From NCBI RefSeq assembly GCF_003086295.3, contig NC_092048.1:39742425-39806424 (forward strand): 64,000 bases of DNA. Reading direction: 5' to 3'. The position numbers and the translations under genes are program-made. The stretch's first letter is position 1. Every line of letters begins with the position of its first letter. Positions 30,787 through 43,345 of the stretch are shown here, one piece after another. This stretch comes from Arachis hypogaea. Taxonomy: Eukaryota > Streptophyta > Magnoliopsida > Fabales > Fabaceae. The notes beneath the pieces are model-generated. The model was not told the origin of the DNA. It made no database searches and saw nothing but the letters and a program-made list of their open reading frames with translations.

Positions 30787-33561
30787 TTTACTTTACAATT
30801 TTTTTCCTGTACAGACTGATTCCTGAATTTGATTTACAAGATTATAGCTAGTAGTCCAATAGAAACAAATTCATATTGGATAGTGAAGGAAGTTCATATG
30901 TTCTATGATCCTCTACATATGTTACTTATTTATTTTGCACATTCACACTCATTTTATTTCGTAAGCTCAAGTCCGGCTCAACGAAAATTCACGAGCTGAC
31001 TCAAATAATAAGAATATAATCTATAATTCTATATCAATAAATTATAACTTATATATATTAAAAATATTAAAAAAATAAATTTAATATACTGTCTATCTAT
31101 CAATTATAAATTTTTTATTTATGTCCTACATCAAAATTATATTTAAAAAAATGACTACAAAATTTTAAACAATTAAGAATATTAATATATATGTAAAATT
31201 ATATATTACTATTTTATATATATTAAATTATTAATACGTATATCGTATATATATTTAATCTATACTTTTAATATTATATATATAATCCAGTCAGTTCACT
31301 AGCTAATGAGCTGAATTTATCCAAATTCAAACTCAACTCATTTAATTTATGAGTTCAAATCTAAGCTCAAACTCGGCTCACTAGCTCACGAGTTCAGTTT
31401 ATCGAATTATTAATGAGTCGAACTCGAGCTAGCTCATGAGCTGGCTCAACTCAATTTCAGTCCTATCCACACCCCAAATGTGGTACTTTTTTGTGTGCAT
31501 TTTTTTTAATAGCATCTCTTTTGTATAAATATAATTTATGATCTATAAAAATAAAATATAAAATACACAAAAGTTATGTAAGTTTTAAATATAATTAAAA
31601 TTATCACATTATAAATTATAAACAATCTTAAAGAATTTATATTCATCAAATTAAACTCGTCAAATACAATAATCTAGCTTAAGCATTTATTTGTGTATGT
31701 ATGGAATAGGTATGGATAAATATACAGTCGGATGACCACTACTTATTCCTGCCTCATATCCAAACAATTTTCATCAGACATTACTCATATTTACCCAAAA
31801 CCTAGTCAACCGTTGAAAAATCAACTTCATTCAGAAAGAGAGAGGATGAGTCAGGTCAGGTTAAATTGTCATGGCTATATTATTGATTCTTGAAGTTGCT
31901 AATGCCTCACAGTCTCACACTACTTCACTCTTGTGGTCAACAAAATCTAAGATTGATATGATGAAACTAGCTTGTAAGAAGTTTGCTGATGGTCCACGGT
32001 AGGCATGTCACAATTGATATCCTCCTTTATACTAATAATACACATATTTTTATAGGTAAAGTTGTCTCTGAGTGAAGGAAGATAAATATACAATCTCAAC
32101 GAGGGGTTCAATTATTTTAATTTTTAATGGACCTCTATTTCACTGTTTTGGTTTGTTTTATTGAATAGTGTATTGCCAATAATGCGATTAAGGGTGCTTT
32201 TTTTTATTCTTAAAAAGTGATTTTATCTTTATATAATTGAAAAAAGGGTTGAAAACTGATTTTAATAACAAAAATATTTCAAAACCGCTTTCTTTTTCCA
32301 CCCAGAAAAGCTAAATTTTTTTATTAAAAAACAAATAAAACAAACGCACCCATAACCTCCCTTGTGTGATAACTGATAAGTGAGGCCTTATGTACACCCT
32401 TTTGCTTTATCGTGTCCTATCAACTTGGATAGGATTGTACCGTGACCTGACTTTGGTGCTTTAATGGGCAAACACATATTTCCCATTAGTCTCGATAATC
32501 TTTAATCACGTACAAGCCTAAAGGTTAGAAAGTGAGAAACATGCAAGCGTAAGTGCTCACCCATCATATCTACCAGCTTAATGGCAGTCAAATCACTGTT
32601 AACTAACCAATTTCACTGATTGATTTAACATAACTATAGTATCGTATGTGATAAGTTATGAGTGATTTATAAGATACGAGTATACTTTAATAGTATGGGC
32701 ATTCCTTACCTCTAGTGTGACTGTCTTTCAGAGTATACCTTATTATAATGAATTTTACCTTATGGGCATTCCTAAAATATCCTTCAATGAATTTTACATT
32801 TGATAAATAATTTAGCATCAAAACAGAATCAAACTTAGTATAATTTCCCGTTTGCTCATTCATCCCTGAGTTTCCCTTCCACTAATCTCAGTGTAGTGTC
32901 CAACATCAGCAACCAAACTTTTTTCTAAAAGGTAAGGGAACAAATAATACAAACACCATTGCATCCTATCATAATTCCATTGACAGAACAAGGAAAAGAA
33001 AATAGTATAAAGGAATCGTAAGCAATTACAATAGAATAAATGAAGGATGAAAACACCACCATTGCATCTTATAATAATTTCAGTGTAATAATACAAACCT
33101 CCCATGATTTCTCTAACCTGCGACTATGACAAAATTCTAGGCTCGAGATGCAAAATGGCCAAAAAACCAACTTCACAGAAGGACTAAATTGAAGACTGAG
33201 GTCAGATTAGTTTCCTAGAAAATGATACCATGCACGTTCTTTACAAATTACAAGAAAAACAAAGATAATAATTCCCTCGTAGCCTTATGTATCAAGAGAA
33301 ACAGAAGAGCCCAAACAACATCCAACTTGAGAACTACTTGTTAATAGGCTCATTCTGTGACATGTTGGTAGAACCAAAAAGAAAAGGAAAGAAAAGCAAA
33401 ATAGTATAAAGGAATCATGTGCAATGACAAAAGGATAAAATTTAAAGAGGAATCTATCTACAGAACTAACCTAAGGGCTCAGCACAAATAATACAGCAAA
33501 TAGCCTCAATCAATAAAACCAGCGGATAATAAATCAAAATCAAAATCAAAATCCTTAAATG
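30787..33561. other. intergenic region with a GAGCTC-rich repeat and adaptin 3' flank
   Basis: At 30963-31465 many GAGCT/AGCTC motifs (CGAGCTAGCTCATGAGCTGG and similar) enclose a very AT-rich core. This is typical of plant hAT-type non-autonomous elements, but I could not fix its ends. From 32860 to 33560 the 3' flank of the adaptin gene holds a duplicated segment: AATAGTATAAAGGAATC occurs at about 33001 and about 33400. No gene is seen. Confidence 0.5.
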
Positions 33562-36459
33562 TTACAAAAGAAAGTCTGGAATTTCGGGTGTTTGTGAGAC
33601 CACGTTTAATGGTGAATTGGCTTTTTGACGAGTTTTATGCTTACCATGGCGGTGACTACTCTTTTTCTTCCTTGCCTTCTGATCATGCCCTTCCCCTTCA
33701 ACAATCTTCTCTTTACCTCTTTGTCTTCTTTCTTTAACATAATCATGATCCTTGCTACTGGATCCCGGATTCTCAAGGCCAAGACCTTCTGCATCACCCA
33801 GATTTTCCTTTATTTGAGAGGGAATATCTGCTGCAACTTGCTTCTTTTTCTCTTTGCGCTTGCTTGATGACTTATCCGAAGGATTACTCTGAGAAGAACT
33901 TGGCTTGATTGTACTTCCTAGCAGAATATCTTTTATAGCACCAGAAAGTGAATCATCCCTTGGCTCAGGTCTCTTGTTTGAGATTGGCAATGGCACCACA
34001 TCTCCATCGTCCAATTTAACCACCACAGGTCTGGGCTTAGTTTGGTTCGGTTTTTTCTTCAAAACAAGTGATTGCTCTGTCAGCTTGGCCAGCTCTGCAG
34101 CTTCATCACTATTACTGTTTGACCTTGGATCATTTGCAGGAGGATAATCATACTGAGAAATCTCGTTCTTCTCTGAAGGCAGGTAATACAGTCCATGTCG
34201 CTTCCGGTGTTCAAGCAAAGATGTAGACTCATTTACTAGCCCTGATTCTTCATTCTTTAGAAGACCAGTTGAAGTTGCGTCAGAAGAAATGCCGAACTGA
34301 GGACCTCCTATGCCAAATGAACTTGATGAAGGCAGTTCTATATCACCACATATTGCTGATAAGTCGTCAAGGTTCTCTTTAAGATCCAAGCCATCTGGTA
34401 CCGCAACTCTTCCCTGCGCACTTACCGAGACTGGACCAAGGTCTGTAACAAATGCATCACGCATCAATGTGATGATAGCCGAAACTTGAGTATCTTTCTT
34501 GTCCGCTCTGTTCGCCTTCTGGCTTGCATTATCAATTAGTTCTGCTTTAACCAACCGAACAAAGGCAAGTATGTTAGACGCTCTGTCCAGTACTTCAACA
34601 TCCTGATTTGCTGTTAGGGGGCCCAAGACTAATTCAATTCGATCCAATAGGCCAAGCATATATTCGTGTGTAATTGCAGGACCCTGGGTAACAGCTGTAT
34701 CAGCATTATTCTCAAAAACTGAAAGATCTTCAGGAGACTCGGTTGTGTTCCTTGGGTTAGAAGTCAAATCTTCATGCTGTTCAAGATTCGAGCTTTGACA
34801 TGTTGCTGATTCAGGAGCCACACTGCATCTTTTTCCAATAAACGGATCAGACTGTCCCACAACCAAATTACCATCTTCATTCTGCATTAGGTAACAATCC
34901 AGGCAAAATACCAAAACTTTAAGAGCAGAGTGAATATAAACTGCTCTTATTGATGGAGGCAATAGATTGGTTCGAGGTTGCAGAAGTGCATCGATGAGCT
35001 CAAACAGATTGCCGGCGAAGTCAATATACTCCCCAGCAACCCAGGCAGCAGCGCATAATATCCTATGCAAGCACGCATTACCCAGCAATGCAGGGTCAAT
35101 CAATAGATCACGAGCAACACGGACAAGCTGCAGCCTAGCATCCTTGACTCTCATACCAATATCAATAAGCTGTCGCTCTATTTCCTCGCTCTCTTGGCAA
35201 TTGGGAATCCTTGCCATTTCTCCAAGAAGAGACACATACCAATCGAAGTCAACAACAATCTCATACACATTCCGAGAACAAGTCGTCAAAACAGAACCCA
35301 ATATCTCGTTACAGAATTCCGGATCAGATTTCAGAGCATAATTGACCAAGACCCCGGAGATCTCAGTCACATTGCTCTCAGAGACCATGGCCATCACAAG
35401 GCGCAAAGACTCGACCCTAATATTGGAATCCTCATCACTCAAGGACTTGATCACAGATTCCTTATTCTCCAAGACAGCCCACAAGTGCTTCTCGGATGCA
35501 ACAGAAAGTGCCTGGAGCCCAAGATACCTAAGATTGGGATCCTCATCAACCAGTAACTCCTTGACCTTGGAAACAGCCAGCTTAACTCCAGAATCATGGT
35601 CACCCAAGCTAGTGAGCACGGTCCTAACACACTCAAACATCACCGATTTTGCCCCAGTCGCCCTCATAATCTCGCAAATCGGCTCAACAATCCTCTTGGC
35701 CAACCTTGGTTCCAGAGGAGCCAACTTTGCGAAAATCTTAAGCACCTTGATCAAAACCCAATTGTTCTTACAATCAACCAAAACCCTGTAAAACTCGGGC
35801 GCCAATGGAAGATACGACCGCGGATCCCTGGAAGCGAGCTCGCAGAAAACCCCAACAACCGCACTCACAATCTGAGGATCAGAACTCTCGAGATTCTCAA
35901 CTAAACGCTTGAAGCAAACCCTAACAGCGTCAGGATACTTATCGAAAACCCTCAAAACGACGGCAATCGCCTTCTTCCTAACGAAAACCCTACCGGAGGA
36001 GAGAAGGGAGAATACCTCAGGGGTCAAATCCCTAGCGAGATCGACGGTGGCGATGCGAGAGAGGGTTTGAAGGGCGAGAGAAGCCTCGAAGGGGTTGGGG
36101 GAAGAGAGGTCCTTGCGGAGCTGGTTGGTGGTGAGTAGGAGGACGGGGGTGGCGTCGTGGAAGGAGAGGGCGGCGGCATGGTAACCGACGGACTTGTGGG
36201 AGAAGCGGGAGGAGGACATGAGCTCGACGGCGTGGAAGGCGGCCCAGGAGATGTCGAGGCCGTGGATGGCGGAGAGGTAGCAGAGCTTGTGGAGGGCGGT
36301 GGACTTCGTGTGGGGATCAGTGGACTTGATCTCGCGGCGGATCTCCTCAACCGCCTTCGATATAAAGGCGGATTCGCCGATCAGCTGGAGCCTCATCCCT
36401 TTTATGAGGTCCTCCAGTGTCCTCTGGAACAGGTTCTCCATTATCGATGACCCCGCCAT
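33562..36459 (-). CDS. AP-3 complex subunit delta (965 aa, intronless)
   Basis: This is the large delta-adaptin of the AP-3 adaptor, which in plants sorts cargo to the vacuole and protein storage vacuoles. The N-terminal adaptin trunk of HEAT-like helices covers about residues 20-560 with the family blocks FQRTLEDLIKGMR, HKLCYLSAIHGLDISWAAFH, SHKSVGYHAAALSFH and VRKKAIAVVLRVF. A hinge rich in S, D and N follows (570-850). The end is a basic tail (KARKKKSSHRHGKHKTRQK). The ATG at 36459 precedes AGSSIMENLF, the expected start. The frame is uninterrupted, and the length is a little above the roughly 870 residues I recall for Arabidopsis. It faces away from the glycosyltransferase. Confidence 0.95.
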   Translation of the reverse strand: MAGSSIMENLFQRTLEDLIKGMRLQLIGESAFISKAVEEIRREIKSTDPHTKSTALHKLCYLSAIHGLDISWAAFHAVELMSSSRFSHKSVGYHAAALSFHDATPVLLLTTNQLRKDLSSPNPFEASLALQTLSRIATVDLARDLTPEVFSLLSSGRVFVRKKAIAVVLRVFDKYPDAVRVCFKRLVENLESSDPQIVSAVVGVFCELASRDPRSYLPLAPEFYRVLVDCKNNWVLIKVLKIFAKLAPLEPRLAKRIVEPICEIMRATGAKSVMFECVRTVLTSLGDHDSGVKLAVSKVKELLVDEDPNLRYLGLQALSVASEKHLWAVLENKESVIKSLSDEDSNIRVESLRLVMAMVSESNVTEISGVLVNYALKSDPEFCNEILGSVLTTCSRNVYEIVVDFDWYVSLLGEMARIPNCQESEEIERQLIDIGMRVKDARLQLVRVARDLLIDPALLGNACLHRILCAAAWVAGEYIDFAGNLFELIDALLQPRTNLLPPSIRAVYIHSALKVLVFCLDCYLMQNEDGNLVVGQSDPFIGKRCSVAPESATCQSSNLEQHEDLTSNPRNTTESPEDLSVFENNADTAVTQGPAITHEYMLGLLDRIELVLGPLTANQDVEVLDRASNILAFVRLVKAELIDNASQKANRADKKDTQVSAIITLMRDAFVTDLGPVSVSAQGRVAVPDGLDLKENLDDLSAICGDIELPSSSSFGIGGPQFGISSDATSTGLLKNEESGLVNESTSLLEHRKRHGLYYLPSEKNEISQYDYPPANDPRSNSNSDEAAELAKLTEQSLVLKKKPNQTKPRPVVVKLDDGDVVPLPISNKRPEPRDDSLSGAIKDILLGSTIKPSSSQSNPSDKSSSKRKEKKKQVAADIPSQIKENLGDAEGLGLENPGSSSKDHDYVKERRQRGKEKIVEGEGHDQKARKKKSSHRHGKHKTRQKANSPLNVVSQTPEIPDFLL

Positions 36460-37972
36460 CGCAAATTCAATTCTATTTTATCACTGTCTCTTACGATTCC
36501 ATCCTTCGTTATGATGCCGGCATCCGCTTCTTCGATTCACACTCTCTTCTCTCTAATTCTTCACTTCAGAGATGCTTCGTTTCTTTTCAGTTTTGTCCCG
36601 AACGAAAGAGATTAAGTTGGAGGTTGCAGAACACAACGGTGGAGATGAGAGTAGAATTTGGAGGCTCAATTTATTGGGCCGGCCCTTAATATAGATGAGC
36701 CCAATCAACCCAAATACTTTTCTCTAAGTTAAGTTACTTTGGGCCCAAAATAATGTACAATCCGGTCCTGCTCTTATGGTTTATGATTTGGTGGATACTA
36801 CAATAAAAATTTTATAATTGTCTTCATGTGAATATATTTTTTTTTGAAAAAGTACAGGTAAACAATGAAAATATTAAATAATGTAAACAATAGATATATC
36901 AGATGTTTATTTTACTAGTATACGGATGGTTATTTTAATATTAAAATTTAGAGGGTTAATTTGGAGGTGTAGTATGTTTTTATTTGATTGGTAGCTGTTC
37001 ATATTGTTCAACAAAGTCATTGTTCCCCTAACATTCCCCATTTCTTTTTTACCTTTAGATGATGGATTGTATGATTAGATTTTGATATTTATAAAAGTGT
37101 TGTTTTTGTTTAAAGTGTGGCTAAATAAATAAACCACACTTTTAACCAAAGCATCTTCATGAAAAGATATTTTTGCCATCTTCATCGTAGTATCCACCTT
37201 ATAAGGAATTTTTAGGCTAAAATTTTTTTATATAAAAGTAAAATGAGTGATATACTTTAACATGGTAATTTTTGGTATTTTTTAAAATTGTGGGAGTACA
37301 CAAATTTTGTGTTTAAAAAGTTGAAAAAAATTCAGAATACACAAATGGGAGGTCCGATTTGTGTTAAAAAATTGAAAAAACTCAGAGTACACAACTTGAA
37401 CCATACGAGTTCTTTGGTAATGAAATTTTGGTTTACAAATCGCATGGTCCGATTTGCAGCTGATGGAATTTGAAATCTGGAATTCGAACCCTCTGTGGTA
37501 ATTTTTTTTACATTTTGAGGAACACAATTCGCAGAGTTTGAGTTCTGCTTCCTCTTGTCCCACAACGAGGTGAAACACCCATCCTCCCTATACGCGAGTC
37601 TAACACTTCCTTTGTTTCCATATTCAAATTAAAAAGGAGAATTTTTAACTATTTTTCTTACTCTAAAAATAGGAATATACGATGCTTGATTACCGAGGAA
37701 ATGAATAAGAAAGGCTATTATTATTTTATTGATACTGTATTTGAAGATTAGAATAAGGTTAGGAGGTGACGTCAAGTAGAAATACTATGGTTTGACAGTG
37801 AATTCAAGTATCTAGATGAGTTGCTTTGCTCATATCCGGTCAAGTCTGATGGTTATACTTATACTTATTGTATTTGTATGTAGACCCGTCCACCACCAAC
37901 ATCCTATTTCTTTGTGTTATGATCCCTTCTTCTATTCCTTGCTGCTAATAATAAAAGTCAATCAATAAAAGT
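36460..37972. other. shared 5' region between adaptin and glycosyltransferase
   Basis: The divergent genes share about 1.5 kb. The first 200 bases carry CT/GA-rich 5'-UTR-like sequence of the adaptin gene. At 37289-37405 an imperfect repeat of AGTACACAA...TTGTGTTAAAAA units occurs twice. No gene is seen and no core promoter was assigned. Confidence 0.5.
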
Positions 37973-40101
37973 ATGAAGAATGATAATAAGCAGCATGATC
38001 AGCACGAGCAAGAACGTCGTTCCCCTGCAGCAGCAGTAGCAGCATATGTGAGGTTGTTTTTGAGTGCACAACAACTCCATCTATTCAACTTGTTTTCCCA
38101 TCTTCTTCTCTTGGCCTTTGGATTCATCATAGGGATCACACTCGCTTTCTCTCTCAACGGGCAGCAGCTCCTTCTCCCTTCTAATAACAATAATCCTGTT
38201 TTTGTCAATAACAATAGTCAAAGCGGGATCAAGAGAGATGGGTTGGGGAGTTTCTTGATGGCAGGAAAGGAGGCAATAATGCATGACATGAGCGACGATG
38301 AGTTGTTGTGGAGAGCTTCCATGGTTCCCAAGATTCGGGAAGTGCCACTCAGAATCAAGCCTAAGGTAGCGTTCATGTTCTTGACGAAAGGACCTCTGTA
38401 TTTGGGTCCACTGTGGGAGAGATTCTTCAAAGGAAACGAAGGCTTCTATTCAATCTACATCCACTCCCATCCTTCTTTCAATGCTTCTTCAGTCCCCAAA
38501 ACCTCCGTTTTTTATGGCCGCAGAATTCCAAGCAAGGTCAGTCCTCATCATACTCTTATTCAATAATCCTTCATCAAATTCAATAACAATCATAATTCAT
38601 AATACCATCGTTAATTGTTTTCTAGCAACGTACTCAAAGGGCAAGATACGATTGATTGCAAAATGCAAGCACGTCGGCTCCATTTTTAGGACACTAGTCT
38701 AATTAATTACACATCTGTCATTATCTTATAACAAATAATTGCTTCCTATAATAAATTTAAAAACGAGCAATGTTGGGCAGCACCTGTCCGAATGAACCCT
38801 AGAACTAGAAGCCACTTCTTATTTCTTTATTTAATAGCTACCTAAATTTCCAATTAGAGTTGAACACGTACATTATTAAGAGTATAGTATTCTGCGACGT
38901 ACGTCAGAGGCTAACATTCGGGGTCAGCATACTTGTTAATCGAGGATTCCGTGAGAGATTAAGCCATCAGCGGATACCACCTAACCCTCCCATACCTTTA
39001 AATAGCAATTAGCAAGCCCTCTATTCCTTATATGTTTATTAAGGACATTTACTTAATTACTCCTGATTCCCTTGTCTTTCTCGTCAGAGCTGCTTAGTTG
39101 CTTCAAGAGGTGAGCACGCACGCACTTGATCATTAGCCATGCTTTTCTTTGATTCCACTCCTTTTGATTTGTATAGTTTGGAGAAAAAATTCCATTCTCT
39201 TCGGTTTCCACACACTACAACCACATGATTTTTCATAATTCCATTATTCTTCCTACTTTGGCATGTGATGCTGTATTTGAGAGCCACAAAAGTGAAAATG
39301 CAAAAAGAGGAAAGAATAATTATTACAGACTAACGTGTTTATTATAGAAATTTAGGGGAATACACAAGCTTAAGGTATGCTAATTAATCTTGAAAATACT
39401 ATGTGCAGACTAAAAATCAGTGATAATATATTTTATGAACATGATGGCAGGGGGTAAGGTGGGGTGACTTCAACATGGTAGATGCAGAGAGGCGTCTACT
39501 AGCAAATGCGCTGCTGGACATGTCGAACCAACGGTTCGTTCTTGTATCGGAGTCATGCATCCCTCTCTTCAACTTCTCAACCGTTTATGGGTATCTTATG
39601 AACTCATCCAAGACATTTGTGGAAGCCTACGATCTTGCGGGGCCCGTGGGGAGGGGCAGGTACTCCCAAAGGATGAGGCCACTGATCAAGCCGTCTCAGT
39701 GGAGAAAGGGGTCCCAGTGGTTCCAGATAGACCGTGCCCTGGCACTGGAAGTGGTCTCGGACCGCCAGTACTACCCGGTGTTCAAGAAGCACTGCAGGTA
39801 CGGCGGCTGCATTGCCGACGAGCACTACTTGCCCACTCTTGTTAGCATCAAGTTCTGGAGGAGGAATGCCAACAGGACTTTGACTTGGGTTGATTGGTCA
39901 AAGGGCGGGTCCCATCCATCCAGGTACATGAGAAGCGATGTCACTGTTTCGTTCTTGAAGAGACTAAGGCATGCAACCAGATGCCGCTACAATGGCAAGA
40001 CCACCAATGTTTGCCACTTGTTTGCAAGGAAGTTCATGCCTCACTCTCTCGATAGATTGCTAAGGTTTGCTCCCCGCTTAATGCACTTCCATTCTTCTTG
40101 A
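37973..40101 (+). CDS. GT14/DUF266 core-2/I-branching-like glycosyltransferase, two exons (404 aa)
   Basis: Exon 1 is 37973-38536 and exon 2 is 39451-40101, joined in phase 0 across a 914-base intron (donor GTCAGT, acceptor GGCAG). It is a type II membrane protein: a cytosolic N-terminus, a hydrophobic anchor at about residues 38-62 ([24 protein letters not shown]), then the Branch domain (PF02485). Blocks include [89 protein letters not shown] and [10 protein letters not shown]. Such proteins act in the Golgi, probably on cell-wall glycans; the rice member BC10 affects cell-wall mechanics. Acceptor and donor are not established by sequence. Confidence 0.93.
38537..39450 (+). other. intron of the GT14 gene
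   Basis: The 914-base intron has GT-AG ends (GTCAGTCCTC and ATGATGGCAG). I see no nested gene in it. Confidence 0.85.
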
Positions 40102-40638
40102 TCCTTTTTTATTTGTAATTCATTATCATTGTAACATGTTATTACGGAGAAAGCGCCTCATAGTTTCACTTCTGTTTCCTTTCATATATATAAATATAAC
40201 AAGTTAAGAACCATCACTGTCAGTTTTGTACTATATGCGTGCTCTGCGGCTCTGCCCTTTTTCGCCGAAAATGTTGTGCGGCCATTGGCCAAAAGCAAAA
40301 GAGTAGTTGAATTGAATGAGGGGGCTACCTGGCCCCTTAAATAAAACAAACAAGACGTGTTACGTTCTTCATTATCGCTTTTGAACTGAAAATTACAGTT
40401 AAAACTAACAAATTTTTTTATAAGTTCAATGCAATAATAAGTCAGTCAAAATCAAGTTAGCTCTCTTTTTGTTCCTTTTTGTGAAAGGGCCGCGTTGAGC
40501 GTGTGCTACGTGGCCTACCCACTCTGTCGTTGAACAATTTACCAAGGAGCAATGCCATATTTTATATTTTCTACTACTATTTCTGATCATCAACCGAGTA
40601 CACCACTTGCTTTTGCACTTTTAGTATAATTGGAAATA
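40102..40638. other. 3' flank of the GT14 gene
   Basis: AT-rich 3' flank, with a candidate ATATATAAATATAACAAG poly(A) region near 40185-40205. No gene is seen. Confidence 0.45.
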
Positions 40639-40786
40639 AAAATTGTGTACACCAAAATCAATTATCAATTTATTTGTGTATACATATACGTGTGGTTTAA
40701 TTTATTTTCAATATATATTTGTATTTTAATATGTATTTTATACTGGTAACTGATTTTAATGGCTAATTTTAGTGTACACGTAACAT
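40639..40786. mobile_element. MITE with GTGTACAC termini
   Basis: The left end GTGTACACCAAAATCAATTA is the approximate inverse of the right end TTAATGGCTAATTTTAGTGTACAC, with about 100 bases of AT-rich DNA between them. No transposase. The target duplication is unclear, so the superfamily is not assigned. Confidence 0.65.
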
Positions 40787-40826
40787 TACTCAATTGAAAA
40801 AATAATAATAATTGAATCTTTTAAAA

Positions 40827-42063
40827 AGATATGTCTAAAATAAACATAATAATTTTGTATTTATTGAATGTGTCATATTTTTATAAACCATTAAATTTTA
40901 TTAAATATAAATCAAAAACTAATATAAAAGAAGAGTATTAATAGACAATAATAAATATAAAATATACTAAACGTCATTAATTCATAAATAAATAAATAAT
41001 TAAATATTTTTTAATATATAATATTTTAAATAAAAATATAATCTTTTATTTTTAAATAAATATAAAATATGTAAATATAAAAAATTTTATTTATTAGGAT
41101 CAATTATCATGCAATAAATTTTGTAATATTAAAAAATTATATTAAAATAATAACCTAAACTGCAACATAAAAATATAAAATAATTAAATCTTATTTTATA
41201 TTTGTCATAATATTAATTAAGACAATTTACTATAATAAATATAATACAAACCAATTTGATCAGAATACACAAAATGAAAAATGCACAAAATGGAAGAAGG
41301 ATACTAACATATATTTTTTTCATAATCTATGTAAACTGCAATAGGGGTCTTGCGATTTACGAATACACGTGATCCGCTACAGAGATGTCGCGGTTTACGG
41401 ATGAATGTAAAATGTGCATAAACCGTGAGAGAGATATAACAGTTTATGCGTTAGTATAAATATATTGAAGGGGTCTCGCGGTTTATTTTACAGTTTAGAA
41501 TATTATTTTAATATAATTTTTTAATATCATAAAAATTTTATTACATGATAATTGATCTTAATAAATAAAATATTTTTATATTTATATATTTTATATTTAT
41601 TATTTAAAAATAAAATGTTATATTTTTTATTTAAAATATTATATATTAAAAAATATTTAATTATTTATTTATTTATGTATTAATAACGTCTAGTATATTT
41701 TATATTAAAAATAATATATTCTATATTTATTATAATTTATTAATATTCTTTTTTTATATTAATTTTTAATTTATATTTAATAAAATTTAATAATTTATAA
41801 AAATGTAACACATTCAATAGATATATCTACTGAAAATTTAATAATTTGTAAAAATGTAATACATTCAATAAATATATATATCTACTGAAAATAATTTATA
41901 AAAATTTAATATTTAAAATTTAATATTTTTTATTGTGTTTATTTTAGACAATTTGTAAAAATGTAATACATTCAATAAATATATATATCTACTGAAAATA
42001 ATTTATAAAAATTTAATATTTAAAATTTAATATTTTTTATTGTATTTATTTTAGACATATCTC
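40827..42063. repeat. 1.2-kb long inverted repeat element
   Basis: The left arm (about 40827-41165) and the right arm (about 41490-42063) are extended, imperfect reverse complements. The outer ends AGATATGTCTAAAATAAA and TTTATTTTAGACATATCT match. Inner blocks such as AATAATTAAATATTTTTTAA / TTAAAAAATATTTAATTATT and GGATCAATTATCATG(C) / CATGATAATTGATC pair too. The loop (about 41200-41480) is more GC-rich and holds CGCGGTTTACGG and CTCGCGGTTTA. There is no ORF. A transcript would fold into a long hairpin. Confidence 0.82.
41843..42056. repeat. two tandem 107-bp units in the right arm
   Basis: The unit begins AATTTGTAAAAATGTAATAC and ends TTTATTTTAGAC, and it occurs twice with almost no difference (GTGTTTATT against GTATTTATT). 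It lengthens the right arm relative to the left. Confidence 0.9.
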
Positions 42064-42584
42064 TCTTGAAATACTTTGTTTCGGATTAAATTGTTTCTGA
42101 CAAATGTATGTATAAAAGAATGAAGACTTTATTTTTTTTGGTGACTCATGAAGACTTTATTTGAATAGAAGTATATATCTACTGTATTTACATTCCATTA
42201 TTAATTAATGTGTCTTAAATAATTAAAAAAAATCCACCTTTAAGTTAGTACAATGTAATTATCTTCATAGCAACACGAGAATAATCGTCGGTAAAATGAG
42301 CTCGAACAGCGTATAGTTGAGAACAAACGCGCATTGGATCCTTCCTAGAAGCATGTGGTTTTTTTTTTTTTGGTGACTTGAAGCATGTGGTTTGACTAAA
42401 CTGGTAAACGCAAAAAACATATATAAAAGAAAGCAAATTATTGGAAAATTACTAGATTATACATAAGGCAGTAATAAACAATTTTTATAATCTTTCTGCT
42501 TGTATTTGCCGTCGTACTTTGGTGCCACTCTCTGCTTATTAGTTATTACAAAGTTAAAAAAAAAAAAACCAATAATATTAAGAT

Positions 42585-42715
42585 GACAAAAAAAAATCAA
42601 AATTTATTTTATTTAATATTTATTAATTATTATAATATTAAATAATATAAATTACAATAATTAATAAATATTAAATAAAATAAATTTAGTTATTTTTATT
42701 AATTTTTTATTATCA
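42585..42715. repeat. short hairpin MITE
   Basis: AATTTATTTTATTTAATATT... (42601-42631) is a near-perfect reverse complement of 42657-42687, giving a stem of about 31 bp around an AT loop. Weaker pairing continues outward on both sides. Confidence 0.75.
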
Positions 42716-42947
42716 AACATTTAAAAAATAAATAAATAAACTGCTTATTATCGTTTTGTTTTACATATACGGTATGCAACTAAAAAGATCATTGTATGCT
42801 TTTGTTAGATGTGAAATAAATAAATTAAAAAAAAAAAAGACCACAATTGGTGTTTTTATACGAGATGTTTAAACAACATTTCCTCTTTTCTATTTAAAGA
42901 ATATATGTTCGTTTCTTTTGCAAAATTAAAATGACTAAACTACTTTT

Positions 42948-43345
42948 AATTTACTTGACCTAAATATCTTTCAATAATTATTATAATATAATTATATATA
43001 AATTAGTGATTATTGTTTGATAATAATAATAATACATATTTATTATTATTATTAATTGGTTGATTTAAATATAACATAAAACATATAATTATTTTTCTGA
43101 TTTAAACAGTAATATTTATTTTTAATATTTTATCATTAATCATCAAATATATAAAGATTTTAAGTGAAGTACTTTTAGAACAAGTTAAAATATTTTATAT
43201 TATGTGATGAAATATTAAAAATAAATAACTTTTATTACAATAATGAATTTATTTTACATTATTATTATTTAAATCAACCAAATAATTGCTACTAATTTAT
43301 ATATATAACAATAATAACTAGGGAAGGATATTTTGATCAAATAAA
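42948..43345. mobile_element. AT-rich MITE with about 70-bp inverted ends
   Basis: The left end TTGACCTAAATATCTTTC...AAATTAGTGATTATTG pairs with the right end CTACTAATTTATATATATAAC...GGATATTTTGATCAAAT. A second inner pair, TTGGTTGATTTAAAT / ATTTAAATCAACCAA, is also present. No coding sequence. Confidence 0.68.

Noticed and set aside
31900..32005. Possible orphan exon (open stretch ending in CGGTAGG)
   Set aside because: The open stretch is short, resembles no family I recognise, and has no matching acceptor or neighbouring exon.
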